Below the pieces are notes generated by a model that was not told where the DNA came from, ran no database searches, and saw only the letters and a program-made list of their open reading frames with translations. A stretch of DNA of 64,000 bases from Mycoplana rhizolycopersici (GTDB lineage Bacteria > Pseudomonadota > Alphaproteobacteria > Rhizobiales > Rhizobiaceae): the NCBI RefSeq assembly GCF_013378445.1, contig NZ_JABXYK010000004.1:124001-188000 (forward strand), written 5' to 3'. The position numbers and the translations under genes were made by a program. Position 1 is the first letter of the stretch; the number at the start of each line of letters is the position of its first letter. Below are positions 35,563 to 45,075 of this stretch, one piece after another.

Positions 35563-36774
35563 ATGAAGCTCAGATATCCAATCATTCTACTATGCCTGCT
35601 CGCCGCAGGTGCCGCCTTCTTCCTGAAGGACGGTATGTCCGCCGCGCAATCGACCAGCTATCTCACCGCGTCGGTCGAAAAGGGCGACGTCGAGGAGACC
35701 GTGCTGGCGAGCGGCACATTGAAGCCGTCGCGGCTGGTCGCGGTCGGATCTCAGGTGTCGGGCCGCATTACCGCGCTGAAGGTCAAGCTCGGCGACACCG
35801 TGCGCGAAGGCGATCTCATCGCCGAGATCGATTCCACAACGCAGGACAACGCCCTGCGCAAGTCGAAGGCAGCCCTTGCAAACGTGCAGGCGCAGCGCAG
35901 CGAAAAGGTGGCCGAGCTCGAAAATGCGCGGCTGACGCTTAGCCGGCAACAGACCATTTTCTCCAAGCACGTCGGATCAGAGGCCGATCTCCAGTCGGCT
36001 GAAGCGGACGTCAAGATGGTGGCGGCACAGATCGAGGCGCTGGAAGCGCAGATCGCCGAGGCCGAGGTGGCCGTGGAGACCGCCAAGGCCGACGTCGGCT
36101 ATACGCGCATCACCGCGCCGATGAACGGGACCGTCCTTGCGATCGTCAACCAGGAAGGCCGTACCGTCAACGCGACCCAGTCGGCGCCGACGATCGTCAT
36201 CCTCGGTGACCTGACGACGATGACCGTGCGGGCTGAAATCTCCGAAGCCGACATCACGCGCGTCAAGGAAGGTCAGCCGGTCCGCTTCAGCCTGATCGGC
36301 GACCGGACGACGGCCTACGACGCGGTCCTCGCTTCGATCGAACCCGCACCGGAATCGATTACGAGCGACAGCAGCGTCCAGACATCCACCTCGACGTCGC
36401 AGACTTCGTCTTCGTCCTCCTCGTCCGCGATCTACTATATCGGCGTATTCGACGTCCCGAATGACGACGGTCGCTTCCGGACCTACATGTCCGTGGAGGT
36501 CAGCGTCGTGCTCGGCGCGGCGAAGGGCGCATTGACGATCCCGTCCTCGGCGCTGGGAGCGGCAGAAGGTTCGGGACACTACCGTGTCCTGGTCGTGGCC
36601 GCCGATGGCACGGTTGGCGAGCGAAGCGTCGAGATCGGTCTGAACAACAAGATCACCGCCGAGGTCCGCTCCGGGCTTAAGGAGGGCGAACGCGTCGTCA
36701 TCAGCACGGCGAGCGCAAGCACTTCGACCAGCAGATCCGGTGGCCCTGGTGGCCGGCCGCCGATGGGACTCTGA
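35563..36774 (+). CDS. MacA-type periplasmic adaptor (HlyD family)
   Basis: 403 aa membrane-fusion protein with one N-terminal membrane anchor (PIILLCLLAAGAAFF). A lipoyl-like half (VAVGSQVSGRI), an alpha-hairpin (about residues 100-175) and the second lipoyl half (TRITAPMNGTVLAIV) follow in order. Residues about 264-289 form a Ser/Thr-rich insert with a run of seven serines. It starts 139 bp after the previous array and is 3 bp upstream of the MacB-type gene. It links the inner-membrane pump to an outer-membrane channel. Confidence 0.9.
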   Translation: MKLRYPIILLCLLAAGAAFFLKDGMSAAQSTSYLTASVEKGDVEETVLASGTLKPSRLVAVGSQVSGRITALKVKLGDTVREGDLIAEIDSTTQDNALRKSKAALANVQAQRSEKVAELENARLTLSRQQTIFSKHVGSEADLQSAEADVKMVAAQIEALEAQIAEAEVAVETAKADVGYTRITAPMNGTVLAIVNQEGRTVNATQSAPTIVILGDLTTMTVRAEISEADITRVKEGQPVRFSLIGDRTTAYDAVLASIEPAPESITSDSSVQTSTSTSQTSSSSSSSAIYYIGVFDVPNDDGRFRTYMSVEVSVVLGAAKGALTIPSSALGAAEGSGHYRVLVVAADGTVGERSVEIGLNNKITAEVRSGLKEGERVVISTASASTSTSRSGGPGGRPPMGL

Positions 36775-36777
36775 TCT

Positions 36778-38724
36778 ATGACGCCGCTGATAACCGTTGA
36801 AAAGCTGAGGCGTGAGTATCCGTCGGGCGAGGGCACGATCGCCGTCCTCAAGGACATCGACCTGACCATCGAAAAGGGTGAGATGGTCGCGATCGTCGGT
36901 TCCTCCGGGTCCGGCAAGTCCACACTGATGAACATTCTGGGCCTGCTCGACCGGCCGACATCTGGAACCTATTGCATTTCCGGGCAGGAAACTTCCACGC
37001 TCGACAATGACGAGCGGTCGGCGTTGCGCCGCGAGCACTTCGGCTTCATCTTTCAGCGCTACCATCTGCTCGCCGAGCTGTCTGCGCTTGGCAATGTCGA
37101 GATACCCGCCGTCTATGCCGGTCGTGCCCGCGCGCCAAGGCGCGAACGTGCTGCGGCCCTGCTCGGGCGTCTTGGAATGGCAGAGCGCACGGAGCATCTG
37201 CCGGGGCAGCTTTCAGGCGGCCAGCAGCAGCGGGTCTCGATTGCCCGTGCGCTGATGAACGACGCAGAGGTCATTCTGGCGGACGAGCCTACCGGCGCGC
37301 TCGACAAGGTCAGTGGCGACGAGGTGCTGCGCATCCTAGACGAGTTGCACGCCGAGGGGCGTACCATCATCATCGTCACTCACGATCCCGGCGTGGCTGC
37401 GCGCGCCGAGCGCATCATCGAGATTTCTGACGGCCGCATCGTCTCAGACCGCCATTCGCAGAAGGATGCCACCGAGGTCGCGGTACCGGCAACACCACGT
37501 GCACAGTCCCCCTCGCAGATCGGCGCGCGGGTCGACCGCTTCCGCGAAGCCTTCCTCATGGCGATCAAGGCGCTACGCGCCCACCGCATGCGCAGTTTCC
37601 TGACGATGCTCGGCATCATCATCGGCATCGCCTCGGTCATCTCGGTCGTCGCGCTCGGCACCGGCAGCCAGCAGAAGGTGCTGGCGAACATATCCAGTCT
37701 TGGCACCAACACCCTGGAAATATTTCCCGGTACCGGCTTCGGCGACGTTCGTGCCGCAAGGGTCAAGACGCTGGTCGTGTCCGACGCAGACGCGCTGTCG
37801 CAGCTCTCCTATGTCGATGCGGTCACGCCGACCGTCTCCACTGCCGAGACCGTCCGTTTCGGCGCGGTCGAGGCCAATGCGCTCGTCAACGGTGTCGGCA
37901 GCGAGTACTTCGTCGTCAAGGGCTCCTCTCTCGTCAAAGGCCGGCTTTTCAACGCGGACAGTGTTTCGTCGATCTCGCAGGATGCCGTGATCGACGAGAA
38001 TGCCGCCAAGGCGCTCTTCGGCGACAGCGGGCTCGATCCGATCGGCCAGGTCATCATGGTGGGCAGTGTTCCCTGCCGGGTTATTGGCGTGATCTCGTCG
38101 CAGCAGGGCGGGTTCGGCTCCAGCGACAACCTCTCGATCTTCTTGCCCTATACCAGCGTGCAGGCGCGTTTCATCGGCGACATGTCGCTCAGGAGCGTTA
38201 CCGTCCGCGTGGATGACAGCGTTGATACGGCCGTGGCCGAACAGGCGGTCACGGAGTTTCTCACGCGCCGCCACGGCACGAGGGATTTCTTCGTTCTCAA
38301 TACGGACGACATTCGCCAGACGATCACCAGCACGACGCAGGCGCTGACGCTGCTTGTGAGTGCCATCGCCGTCATCTCGCTTGTTGTCGGCGGGATCGGG
38401 GTGATGAATATCATGCTGGTCTCCGTTTCGGAGCGGGTCAGCGAGATCGGCGTGCGGATGGCGGTCGGGGCCAGACGTCACGATATCCTGCAGCAATTCC
38501 TGATCGAAGCGGTGCTCGTCTGCCTCATCGGCGGTGTCGTGGGAATAGCGGTGGCATTGGCCTTCGGACTTGCCTTCAATGCCGCCGGTACCAGCTTCAC
38601 GCTGGTCTTCTCGATGACACCCATGCTGATGGCGTTCGTCTGCTCCTGCTTCATCGGTATCGTCTTCGGCTATCTTCCGGCCCGGAACGCTTCCCGCCTC
38701 GATCCGGTGGCGGCGTTGTCGTGA
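36778..38724 (+). CDS. MacB-type ABC exporter (fused ATPase and permease)
   Basis: 648 aa. The N-terminal ATPase has [17 protein letters not shown] and [11 protein letters not shown] membrane segment near residues 265-290 is followed by a large periplasmic domain, then three C-terminal membrane segments with the family motif [18 protein letters not shown]. The end [13 protein letters not shown] is typical of MacB. It exports macrolide-like compounds, lipopeptides or toxins in known cases; the substrate here is unknown. Confidence 0.92.
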   Translation: MTPLITVEKLRREYPSGEGTIAVLKDIDLTIEKGEMVAIVGSSGSGKSTLMNILGLLDRPTSGTYCISGQETSTLDNDERSALRREHFGFIFQRYHLLAELSALGNVEIPAVYAGRARAPRRERAAALLGRLGMAERTEHLPGQLSGGQQQRVSIARALMNDAEVILADEPTGALDKVSGDEVLRILDELHAEGRTIIIVTHDPGVAARAERIIEISDGRIVSDRHSQKDATEVAVPATPRAQSPSQIGARVDRFREAFLMAIKALRAHRMRSFLTMLGIIIGIASVISVVALGTGSQQKVLANISSLGTNTLEIFPGTGFGDVRAARVKTLVVSDADALSQLSYVDAVTPTVSTAETVRFGAVEANALVNGVGSEYFVVKGSSLVKGRLFNADSVSSISQDAVIDENAAKALFGDSGLDPIGQVIMVGSVPCRVIGVISSQQGGFGSSDNLSIFLPYTSVQARFIGDMSLRSVTVRVDDSVDTAVAEQAVTEFLTRRHGTRDFFVLNTDDIRQTITSTTQALTLLVSAIAVISLVVGGIGVMNIMLVSVSERVSEIGVRMAVGARRHDILQQFLIEAVLVCLIGGVVGIAVALAFGLAFNAAGTSFTLVFSMTPMLMAFVCSCFIGIVFGYLPARNASRLDPVAALS

Positions 38725-38740
38725 CCCGCCCGGAGGAACA

Positions 38741-39421
38741 ATGTATCATCCGGCAGACAGGGGTAGCCTGAGACCAAAAATGGCCGAACTCGAAGAAAAG
38801 CCACAAGAAACAGACACGGCCCGGAAGCGGGGGCGCCCGAAGACGCACAGCGACGACGAGCGTCGCGCCTTCATCGCCGACGTAGCCCGGCGCACATTCG
38901 TTGACCTCGGCTACGCCGGGACGACGACGGATATCGTCGCGACCTACTGTCGGATTTCGAAGCAGACGCTCTACCGGCTCTTTTCGACAAAATCCGCACT
39001 CTTCCTCGCCGCCGTCGCCTCGCACCGGCAGATGATGCTCGCGCTGCCGAGGCCGGAGAAGGAGGAGGGGAGCCTGCAGGACGTGCTCGAGCGCATTTTC
39101 ATGATCGACCTGGACGATGAGGGATACCGCGAGCGGGAGGCGTTCATCCATGTCGTCATGCGGGATTCGGCACGCGTGCCGGAACTGGCAGAGATTTTGC
39201 GGAAGGAAGGCATCGAGCGATCACGCGACAGTCTCGCGGACTGGCTGAAGGGGCAGGCTGCGGCCGGTCGCCTTGTCCTGGACGACCCGCAGAGCGGCGC
39301 AAGGATGCTGATGGACATGATCTTTGGCGGGATGCGGCCCGGCTGGCTCAGTCGGGAGGCCCGGCGCGATCATCTTCGGCGATGCATCCGGATCTTCGCG
39401 CGCGGCGTCTCGCCAACCTGA
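38741..39421 (+). CDS. TetR-family transcriptional regulator
   Basis: 226 aa. An Arg/Lys-rich leader (KRGRPKTHSDDERR) precedes the HTH (YAGTTTDIVATYCRISKQTLY, RLFSTKSALF). The C-terminal domain is of the AefR-like type found with efflux pumps. CGGAGGAAC directly before the ATG sets the start. It lies 16 bp after the macB-like gene and is probably cotranscribed as the pump's repressor. Confidence 0.9.
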   Translation: MYHPADRGSLRPKMAELEEKPQETDTARKRGRPKTHSDDERRAFIADVARRTFVDLGYAGTTTDIVATYCRISKQTLYRLFSTKSALFLAAVASHRQMMLALPRPEKEEGSLQDVLERIFMIDLDDEGYREREAFIHVVMRDSARVPELAEILRKEGIERSRDSLADWLKGQAAAGRLVLDDPQSGARMLMDMIFGGMRPGWLSREARRDHLRRCIRIFARGVSPT

Positions 39422-39437
39422 CGTCGAGCAACCGCGT

Positions 39438-39743
39438 TCAGCGCAGGCGGTGATCCATCCGGCTCAATCGGATGACGTTGGCTTCGCTGAGGGCGTATTC
39501 GATCTCGGCAAACAGGCCCTCGATCAGGTCGATGAATTCGGTGCGCCGCCGATCGCGCAACTCTGCGGGCAGTCTGTCGACGGTGGCGAGGGCACGTTCG
39601 GCGGCTGCCAGATCATCGCACAGGGAGCGGAAGTCGTCGTCGCGCCAGATCAGCGCGCGTATCCGTTCGGCCTGCATCGGAAAGCGACGAACGGCCGAAG
39701 GCATGCCATCGCTCAAGCTGAAATCGTCAGTTGCCCTGCCCAC
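39438..39743 (-). CDS. Hypothetical protein, 101 aa
   Basis: A short, charged, all-alpha-looking protein (ALIWRDDDFRSLCDDLAAAERALATV). The GTG start at 39743 has GGGAGGGG upstream, which supports translation. No domain is recognised and there is no signal peptide or membrane segment. It is convergent with the TetR gene and divergent from the TPR protein gene. Function unknown. Confidence 0.6.
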   Translation of the reverse strand: MGRATDDFSLSDGMPSAVRRFPMQAERIRALIWRDDDFRSLCDDLAAAERALATVDRLPAELRDRRRTEFIDLIEGLFAEIEYALSEANVIRLSRMDHRLR

Positions 39744-39791
39744 GTGCCCCTCCCGTCAGGAGTGGGTTAATCATCTCTTGTGATGATATTG

Positions 39792-39811
39792 GATAACGCC
39801 ACGAGATAACG
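39792..39811. repeat. Direct repeat GATAACG, 13-bp period
   Basis: Two copies of GATAACG at 39792-39798 and 39805-39811 lie in the 133-bp divergent gap between the 101-aa gene and the TPR gene. A tandem activator or regulator site is possible; nothing identifies the protein. Confidence 0.25.
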
Positions 39812-39876
39812 TAAGATACCGGAATATACAGGCGTGGGCGCCTGTGGCCTCGCGTTCTGTGGCCTTGGGGGAAGCT

Positions 39877-41652
39877 ATGAGCCTCGTACACCAGGGAGCA
39901 CTGCTGGCGGAGGCGGAGACGCCGCCGTCAGATCGCGAAGTCAGGGCGCAACTGGCCAAGATTCAGGGCAGCTCAGCCTTCGAAGCGCCGGAACGGGCGC
40001 GACGGTTTCTTTCCTACGTCGTGGACGAAACGCTGCAAGGCCGCTCCGACCGGATCAAGGCCTTTTCCATCGCGGTCGAAGTGTTCGGCCGTGACGCTTC
40101 CTTCGACGCCCAGAACGATCCCGTCGTCCGCATCGAGGCCGGCCGCGTTCGTCGGTCGCTGGAGCGATACTACCTGCTGGCCGGGCAGAACGACCCTATT
40201 ATCATTACTATGCCGAAAGGCGGATATGTGCCGGTGTTCACCCGCTTCGGGGAGGCGGTCGCAAGATCGCAGCCCGACGAGGGACGCCGTACCAAGGCAG
40301 GGGTCCTGGCTTCGCGCGAGCTGGCCTGGGCGATCGTCGGTGTCGCCGCATTGGTTGTCGCCGTGCTCGTCGTCTACACGACGCTGGCGCGACCGGCGGC
40401 GGATCTCGCCATGCCGCAAAACTCCACTCTAGGCAAACCGGACGTTGCGACGGTGCTTATCGAGCCGTTCGAGGACCTGACGGATACAAGGAGTTCCTCG
40501 GCACTGGCGAGAGGGCTCACGGATGAAGTTATCGGTCAGATGGCGCGCTTTCGCGAGATTACCGTCGTAACCAAGCAGATGGACCAGGCCGGGAGCCAGA
40601 ATGCCTCCCAACCGCATGGCGGGCTGCCTTTTTACGCGCTCGAGGGAAGCGTGCGTACCGACGACCGGAAGATCCGGTTGAGCGTGAGGCTGCTCGATCG
40701 CACCGACAGCTCCGTCATCTGGTCGAAGAGCTACGACCGCGAACTGCAGGTCTCCGACGTATTGGCCATCGAGACCGATATTGCGCGCGCCGTGGTGACA
40801 GCCTTGGCGCAGCCTTACGGCGTGATCTTCCAGACGGATGCCGCCAAGTTGCGATCGCCGCCGGACGATTGGGAGGCCTATGCGTGCACGCTGTCGTACT
40901 ACGGTTATCGGGTAAATCTCGACGGCAGATCGCACGCCGCCGTTCAGAATTGTCTGTTGCGCGCGGCGGAAAAATATCCGGACTATGCCACTGCCTGGGC
41001 GCTGCTTTCGCTCACCTATCTCGATGAATACCGCTTCCGCTATCACCTGCGTTCGCCGGCGGTCGCATCGATTGACAAGGCGGCGGAGACGGCGAAGCGT
41101 GCCGTCGAACTCGATCCGGAAAATCTTCGCGCCCTGGAAGCGGAGATGCTCGCCTATTTCTTCCAGGGCCATGTCGATACGGCGCTCGCCATAGGAGCGC
41201 GGGGCGTTGCGATCAATCCGAACGATACGGAGTTTGCAGCGGAATACGGCTTTCGGCTGGCCCTTGCAGGCGAATGGGAGCGGGGATGCGCGATGGTTTC
41301 CGATGCGCTCGGCGCAAATCCCGGGCCGCTCGGCTATTTCGAGGCGGCTCTCGCGGTGTGCGCCTATATCAAGGGCGATTACGTGACGGCGGAAAGATGG
41401 GCGCGCATGTCGGACCTTGCCAGCAATCCGATCTACCGCATCATCATGATCGCCATCCTCGGCCAGCGTGGTCAGACGGAAGAAGCTGCGAAGCAGATGC
41501 GCTGGCTGGAAGCCAACGCGCCGGAATTCGTCAAGGATCCCGGGCGGGAAGTCCGCACCCGGATCCATCGCCCCGAAGATCAGGCGCATTTCATCGATGG
41601 ATTGAAGAAGGCGGGCATGGCCTTGCCTTCACCCACAGACGTGCTTGATTGA
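39877..41652 (+). CDS. Membrane-anchored TolB-like/TPR protein (adenylate-cyclase-associated type)
   Basis: 591 aa from the ATG at 39877 with GGGGGAAG upstream; a GTG at 39844 would add 11 residues. Residues 20-125 form a cytoplasmic domain (DPVVRIEAGRVRRSLERYY, then IITMPKGGYVP) often found at the start of rhizobial cyclase-like proteins. A single membrane segment spans 150-171. A TolB-N-like domain follows (VLIEPFEDLTDT, ARGLTDEVI), then TPR-type repeats to the end. No catalytic cyclase domain is present. The role is probably signalling or scaffolding, and is otherwise unknown. Confidence 0.8.
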   Translation: MSLVHQGALLAEAETPPSDREVRAQLAKIQGSSAFEAPERARRFLSYVVDETLQGRSDRIKAFSIAVEVFGRDASFDAQNDPVVRIEAGRVRRSLERYYLLAGQNDPIIITMPKGGYVPVFTRFGEAVARSQPDEGRRTKAGVLASRELAWAIVGVAALVVAVLVVYTTLARPAADLAMPQNSTLGKPDVATVLIEPFEDLTDTRSSSALARGLTDEVIGQMARFREITVVTKQMDQAGSQNASQPHGGLPFYALEGSVRTDDRKIRLSVRLLDRTDSSVIWSKSYDRELQVSDVLAIETDIARAVVTALAQPYGVIFQTDAAKLRSPPDDWEAYACTLSYYGYRVNLDGRSHAAVQNCLLRAAEKYPDYATAWALLSLTYLDEYRFRYHLRSPAVASIDKAAETAKRAVELDPENLRALEAEMLAYFFQGHVDTALAIGARGVAINPNDTEFAAEYGFRLALAGEWERGCAMVSDALGANPGPLGYFEAALAVCAYIKGDYVTAERWARMSDLASNPIYRIIMIAILGQRGQTEEAAKQMRWLEANAPEFVKDPGREVRTRIHRPEDQAHFIDGLKKAGMALPSPTDVLD

Positions 41653-41817
41653 TCGGCTGCGCCGACATCGGTGGGGTCGATAGCGGTGGAGATAAGGATA
41701 CGCGGTGCCGCGACAGATAGATGACGCCTCCAACGGTTCGACCCGTGCTTGTCGCCCGGCTCGTATGCGACTTATTATGCATTGGAAATACAAGTGACGG
41801 AGCCGGTCGACGACGAT

Positions 41818-42564
41818 ATGCCTGCCCCTTCTCAGAGCACCCTGCAAGCAGTTTTGGAGCCCGTTTTCGTGCTGGCCGCGCGCGTTGATGCCGTGCTTGC
41901 GGAACTCCCGCATGATGTCCTGGATACGGCCGAACGCCGGCAAGCGGACAGATTTGTTCGGCTGGAGGATCGGAAGCGGTACCGGGCAGGCCATGTTCTG
42001 GTTCGCCATGCGATTGCAGCCGTGACCGGTCTGTCCGCCTCCGCACTTGCCTTCGTGTCCGGTCCGAATGGTAAGCCCGCGGCAGTTTCGCCGAAGGGGT
42101 TCGACTTCAACCTGACGCATAGCGGTCAATGGGTCGCGGTCGGTCTGTCGAGGTCCGGAGCCGTCGGTGTCGATGTCGAGGCAGATCGACCCGAGGCTTT
42201 CTGGCGCGAAATAGCGGCTTCCTTCCTGTCGCCGAGGGAAATACGGGACCTGCCATCGGCAGGAACGGCGCGATATCTGAGGGTCTGGACCGCGAAGGAG
42301 GCGGCTCTGAAAGCTTGCGGGGCCGGCTTTTCCATCGCGCCCGAAAGCATTTCCGTCGCTGTTCAAGCCGGCGGCTTTTCGGTCGATATTGCCGACAGGC
42401 GCGTCGTCGGCACGTGGCATCTGCTGGACGACGAGCACTTGCTTGCGGAGGCCAGGGATGCCGCGAGCGCGTCGATCGTCGTGTGCCGAACGTCAAATGA
42501 GCTCAAGGGGGAATTGCAGCGCCTCGCAATGGCACAGGAAAACTGGTTGCGCGGCGCCTTTTGA
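41818..42564 (+). CDS. 4'-phosphopantetheinyl transferase (Sfp/HetI type)
   Basis: 248 aa from the ATG at 41818; a GTG at 41794 and TTG at 41749 are in-frame alternatives. The two family motifs are GVDVEADRP (magnesium-binding) and WTAKEAALKACG. It moves the phosphopantetheine arm from CoA to carrier proteins. No polyketide, peptide-synthetase or acyl-carrier gene is in the window, so its target lies elsewhere. Confidence 0.9.
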   Translation: MPAPSQSTLQAVLEPVFVLAARVDAVLAELPHDVLDTAERRQADRFVRLEDRKRYRAGHVLVRHAIAAVTGLSASALAFVSGPNGKPAAVSPKGFDFNLTHSGQWVAVGLSRSGAVGVDVEADRPEAFWREIAASFLSPREIRDLPSAGTARYLRVWTAKEAALKACGAGFSIAPESISVAVQAGGFSVDIADRRVVGTWHLLDDEHLLAEARDAASASIVVCRTSNELKGELQRLAMAQENWLRGAF

Positions 42565-43118
42565 CGCGAGCGCATGTTTATCTGGCGCCGAAGAGCCTGA
42601 AGATGACGATCGTCAAGCATTTGTAATATTTTGTAGTATTTTCATGTCGAAAGTATTGTGCCATATCTCTGCTAATTGCGGGGCGGGGTTGCCCGTCCTC
42701 AGATGGTAAATACATATTGGGCGGACGCTTTTTGGCGTTTTCTCCGTGAGGGGCGGGTTTGTCTTGGCTCGCTCCGTTGAAATTACAGTGCATTGCATGA
42801 ATCTTCCACCTCGGGAGATTTTCCATACATGGAGCGTCACTATGTTTCACCGTCTCATGCGTGGGTCATTTGTCCCAGTTTCTCCCACCTCCTTCTACTT
42901 CCCGAAATAGGCTAAGATCGGCCAGTCACCGCAAGTTTATCTCGCGGCGGCGGTCGTGCAGATCCCTGCCACCGCGCTCACACGTGGAGGCAAGCGCATG
43001 TCCTGCAGAAACCGGGCCGAACGCCTGAGGCGTTCAGGCCGGCGGACCTGTCGGCTTCGGTGTTCCGGACCCTTCAGGAAATGCCGCGCCACCGGAATTT
43101 GCCAATGGGAGTTTCGTT
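42565..43118. other. 554-bp non-coding stretch before AraC-type gene
   Basis: More AT-rich than its surroundings at 42620-42900. No convincing open frame with a ribosome site was found. The only structure seen is the 17-bp inverted repeat at 43019-43035. It may hold promoters for the AraC-type gene. Confidence 0.5.
43019..43035. promoter_or_regulatory. Perfect inverted repeat upstream of AraC-type gene
   Basis: GAACGCC and GGCGTTC are separated by TGA, 84 bp upstream of the AraC-type start. It could be a short hairpin in the leader or a protein-binding site. Confidence 0.3.
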
Positions 43119-44279
43119 ATGAATACAAACGTTGGAATGCTCACCGGACGAGAAGCCGACCTGAATTTCAATCCCGCCGTCGCTCATGTCGCCGAGCAGG
43201 TGACGCGCGGACGTAGCGTAACGACACAGCCGACCGAGACCGCCTCGCTCGTTTCGACCTATGCATTCTCGACGGATGCTCTCCCCGTCGCTGACCGCTT
43301 CGACGCCTGGCGCCGCAGTTTTGCGCCGATGATCGATCTTTCTCGCGAGACGCGCGGAACTTTCAACGGAAGCCAGGATCTTTGGGATCTCGGTGGGCTC
43401 GCCTTTTCCCGGATCAGGACCGGGGCGTTTCGCTATTCCTGCAGGCCTGCGCAGGCGCAGAGCCACCCGCTCGATCATTGGGTAATGACGCTGCTGCTTA
43501 GCGGCCACTCTTCTACGACGACTTCCAACGGAAATTTCGCCGGGCGGCCTGGCGTGGTTCAGATCCACACGCTCGGCCGGAAGTTCCAAGGCACGATGTC
43601 GGACAGCGAAATGCTGATGCTGTGGGTGCCGCGCGATTTCTGCCGCGACATGGCCGGGGTTCTCGATGCGGCCGAGTTCACGACGCTTGATACCGCGATG
43701 GGCCGCATGTTCACGACGTTCATGATCGGCCTCGCCCATCAGGTAACGTGCATGCGCGTGGACGAGCTGCCGAGGCTGATGTCGGCGGCGCGGGAAATGA
43801 TCCTGGCTTGCGTGGCGCCCGACGCCGACCGGCTGGATGAAGCGCAGGGCACTCTCGTTACACTCCGCCTGGAAAAGGCGCGGCAATTCATTCAGAAGAA
43901 CCTCTACAATCCGAAGCTCGGGCCGGAGATGCTGATACGGGAACTGGCAATTTCGCGCACGCGTCTCTACCGGCTTTTCGAACCCGCCGGCGGCGTCAAC
44001 CGCTACATCCAGCACCGCCGGCTGCTCGACGCTCACTCCGCGCTCGCCGATCCAAACGAGCAAAGGCGCATCCTGGAGATTGCCGAACAGCGCGGTTTCG
44101 ACGGTGCCGAGTTCAGCCGGGCTTTCAAGCGTGAGTTTGGCTACAGCCCGAGTGACGTTCGCCGGGGAGAGCGCATCGGCCGGCCGAGCTATGCGTCGGA
44201 AAGCATCTCCAGCCTTCCCCCCGAAGAGTGGCTGGGCGCACTTCTTTGGCGCTTGCAGAACGACAGGAAGGCCGACTGA
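43119..44279 (+). CDS. AraC-family transcriptional regulator
   Basis: 386 aa. The N-terminal region (VADRFDAWRRSFAPMIDLS onward) is of the AraC-binding-like type seen in FeaR-like regulators. The C-terminal DNA-binding domain contains two HTH units, with EIAEQRGFDGAEFSRAFKRE and FGYSPSDVRRG near the end. It is a single gene. The signal and targets are unknown; neither flank gives a clear partner. Confidence 0.9.
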   Translation: MNTNVGMLTGREADLNFNPAVAHVAEQVTRGRSVTTQPTETASLVSTYAFSTDALPVADRFDAWRRSFAPMIDLSRETRGTFNGSQDLWDLGGLAFSRIRTGAFRYSCRPAQAQSHPLDHWVMTLLLSGHSSTTTSNGNFAGRPGVVQIHTLGRKFQGTMSDSEMLMLWVPRDFCRDMAGVLDAAEFTTLDTAMGRMFTTFMIGLAHQVTCMRVDELPRLMSAAREMILACVAPDADRLDEAQGTLVTLRLEKARQFIQKNLYNPKLGPEMLIRELAISRTRLYRLFEPAGGVNRYIQHRRLLDAHSALADPNEQRRILEIAEQRGFDGAEFSRAFKREFGYSPSDVRRGERIGRPSYASESISSLPPEEWLGALLWRLQNDRKAD

Positions 44280-44412
44280 ACTGTCTGGCGGCAAGCCCGT
44301 CCGGTGGTGCAGGTGCGGAGTTCATTACCAGGATGTCGCCGGGCGTCGCTGACAATTTTTTCGCGTACCCCGCTTGCCGGGCCGCATGTCTGGCTGACAT
44401 CCCTTTGCCTCG

Positions 44413-45075
44413 TCAGGCGCCGGTGTGGCCCTCGGGATCATAGAACCTCAAACGGATGTCCGCCACCGCGAGGCGCTCGAAAAGCTTGCGTTCCTTTGCG
44501 ATCGGCCACCACTCGTACAGGAAGATTTCCAACGGACGCCACAGCGCTACCCAGCCAACGATCACGAGACCTTCTTCGACGAAAACGACGATGCCGTTCT
44601 CCGGCATGAAGGCGGCGAAGGCCTGTGCCAGGATCAGGCAGGCGCCGAGGATCAGGCAGCCGATAAGGAGGGTTCTGCGACCGGTGCTGAACAACTCGCG
44701 CAACTCCCTGTTCGTGACGGCCGCGCGCTGGCGAAAGAAGGTGGCGATCGAGGCGCGCAGATCGCGCGACGCTTCCTGCTCGCCTGTCCCTTCCGGAAGA
44801 TAGACCACGAGCTCGAACGGCCTGTCGCGCGGCATCTCTCGGGCGCTGTCGGTAATGTATTCCTCGGCATGCGTGGCGAGATCGCGCGCACGGAAGGGCA
44901 GCGGGTCCAGCGTCTCGAACAACTGCGACAGGTCGCGCAGCTTGATTTCGATCCGATTGACCGCATCGCCATTGCTCATCGTTTCCTCGTCGCGGCGCAG
45001 CGTATCGGGCGCTGGGTCGCCCGATGTCACGACGTTGGTCGCCGGCTGCGTTGCAGCATCCATCCGGGCGCTCAC
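44413..45075 (-). CDS. Small membrane protein at 3' end of RND operon
   Basis: 220 aa. The N-terminal half is soluble and charged (NRIEIKLRDLSQLFETLD); two membrane segments follow near residues 132-155 and 160-180 (TLLIGCLILGACLILAQAF, IVVFVEEGLVIVGWVALW). The C-terminus is cytoplasmic (ERLAVADIRLRFYD). The GTG at 45075 overlaps the RND gene stop by 4 bp, so it is translationally coupled; the ATG at 44979 could give a shorter form. No family function is recognised; an accessory role with the pump is inferred only from linkage. Confidence 0.7.
   Translation of the reverse strand: MSARMDAATQPATNVVTSGDPAPDTLRRDEETMSNGDAVNRIEIKLRDLSQLFETLDPLPFRARDLATHAEEYITDSAREMPRDRPFELVVYLPEGTGEQEASRDLRASIATFFRQRAAVTNRELRELFSTGRRTLLIGCLILGACLILAQAFAAFMPENGIVVFVEEGLVIVGWVALWRPLEIFLYEWWPIAKERKLFERLAVADIRLRFYDPEGHTGA

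Noticed and set aside
42578-42850. 90-codon minus-strand frame in the gap after the phosphopantetheinyl transferase
   Set aside because: No ribosome site and no recognisable motif; it looks like a chance frame in non-coding DNA.
42998-43216. Small frame with a GTGGAGG site before the AraC-type gene (translation MSCRNRAERLRR...)
   Set aside because: It runs into the AraC-type gene in another frame and is Arg-rich like other shadow frames, so coding is not supported.
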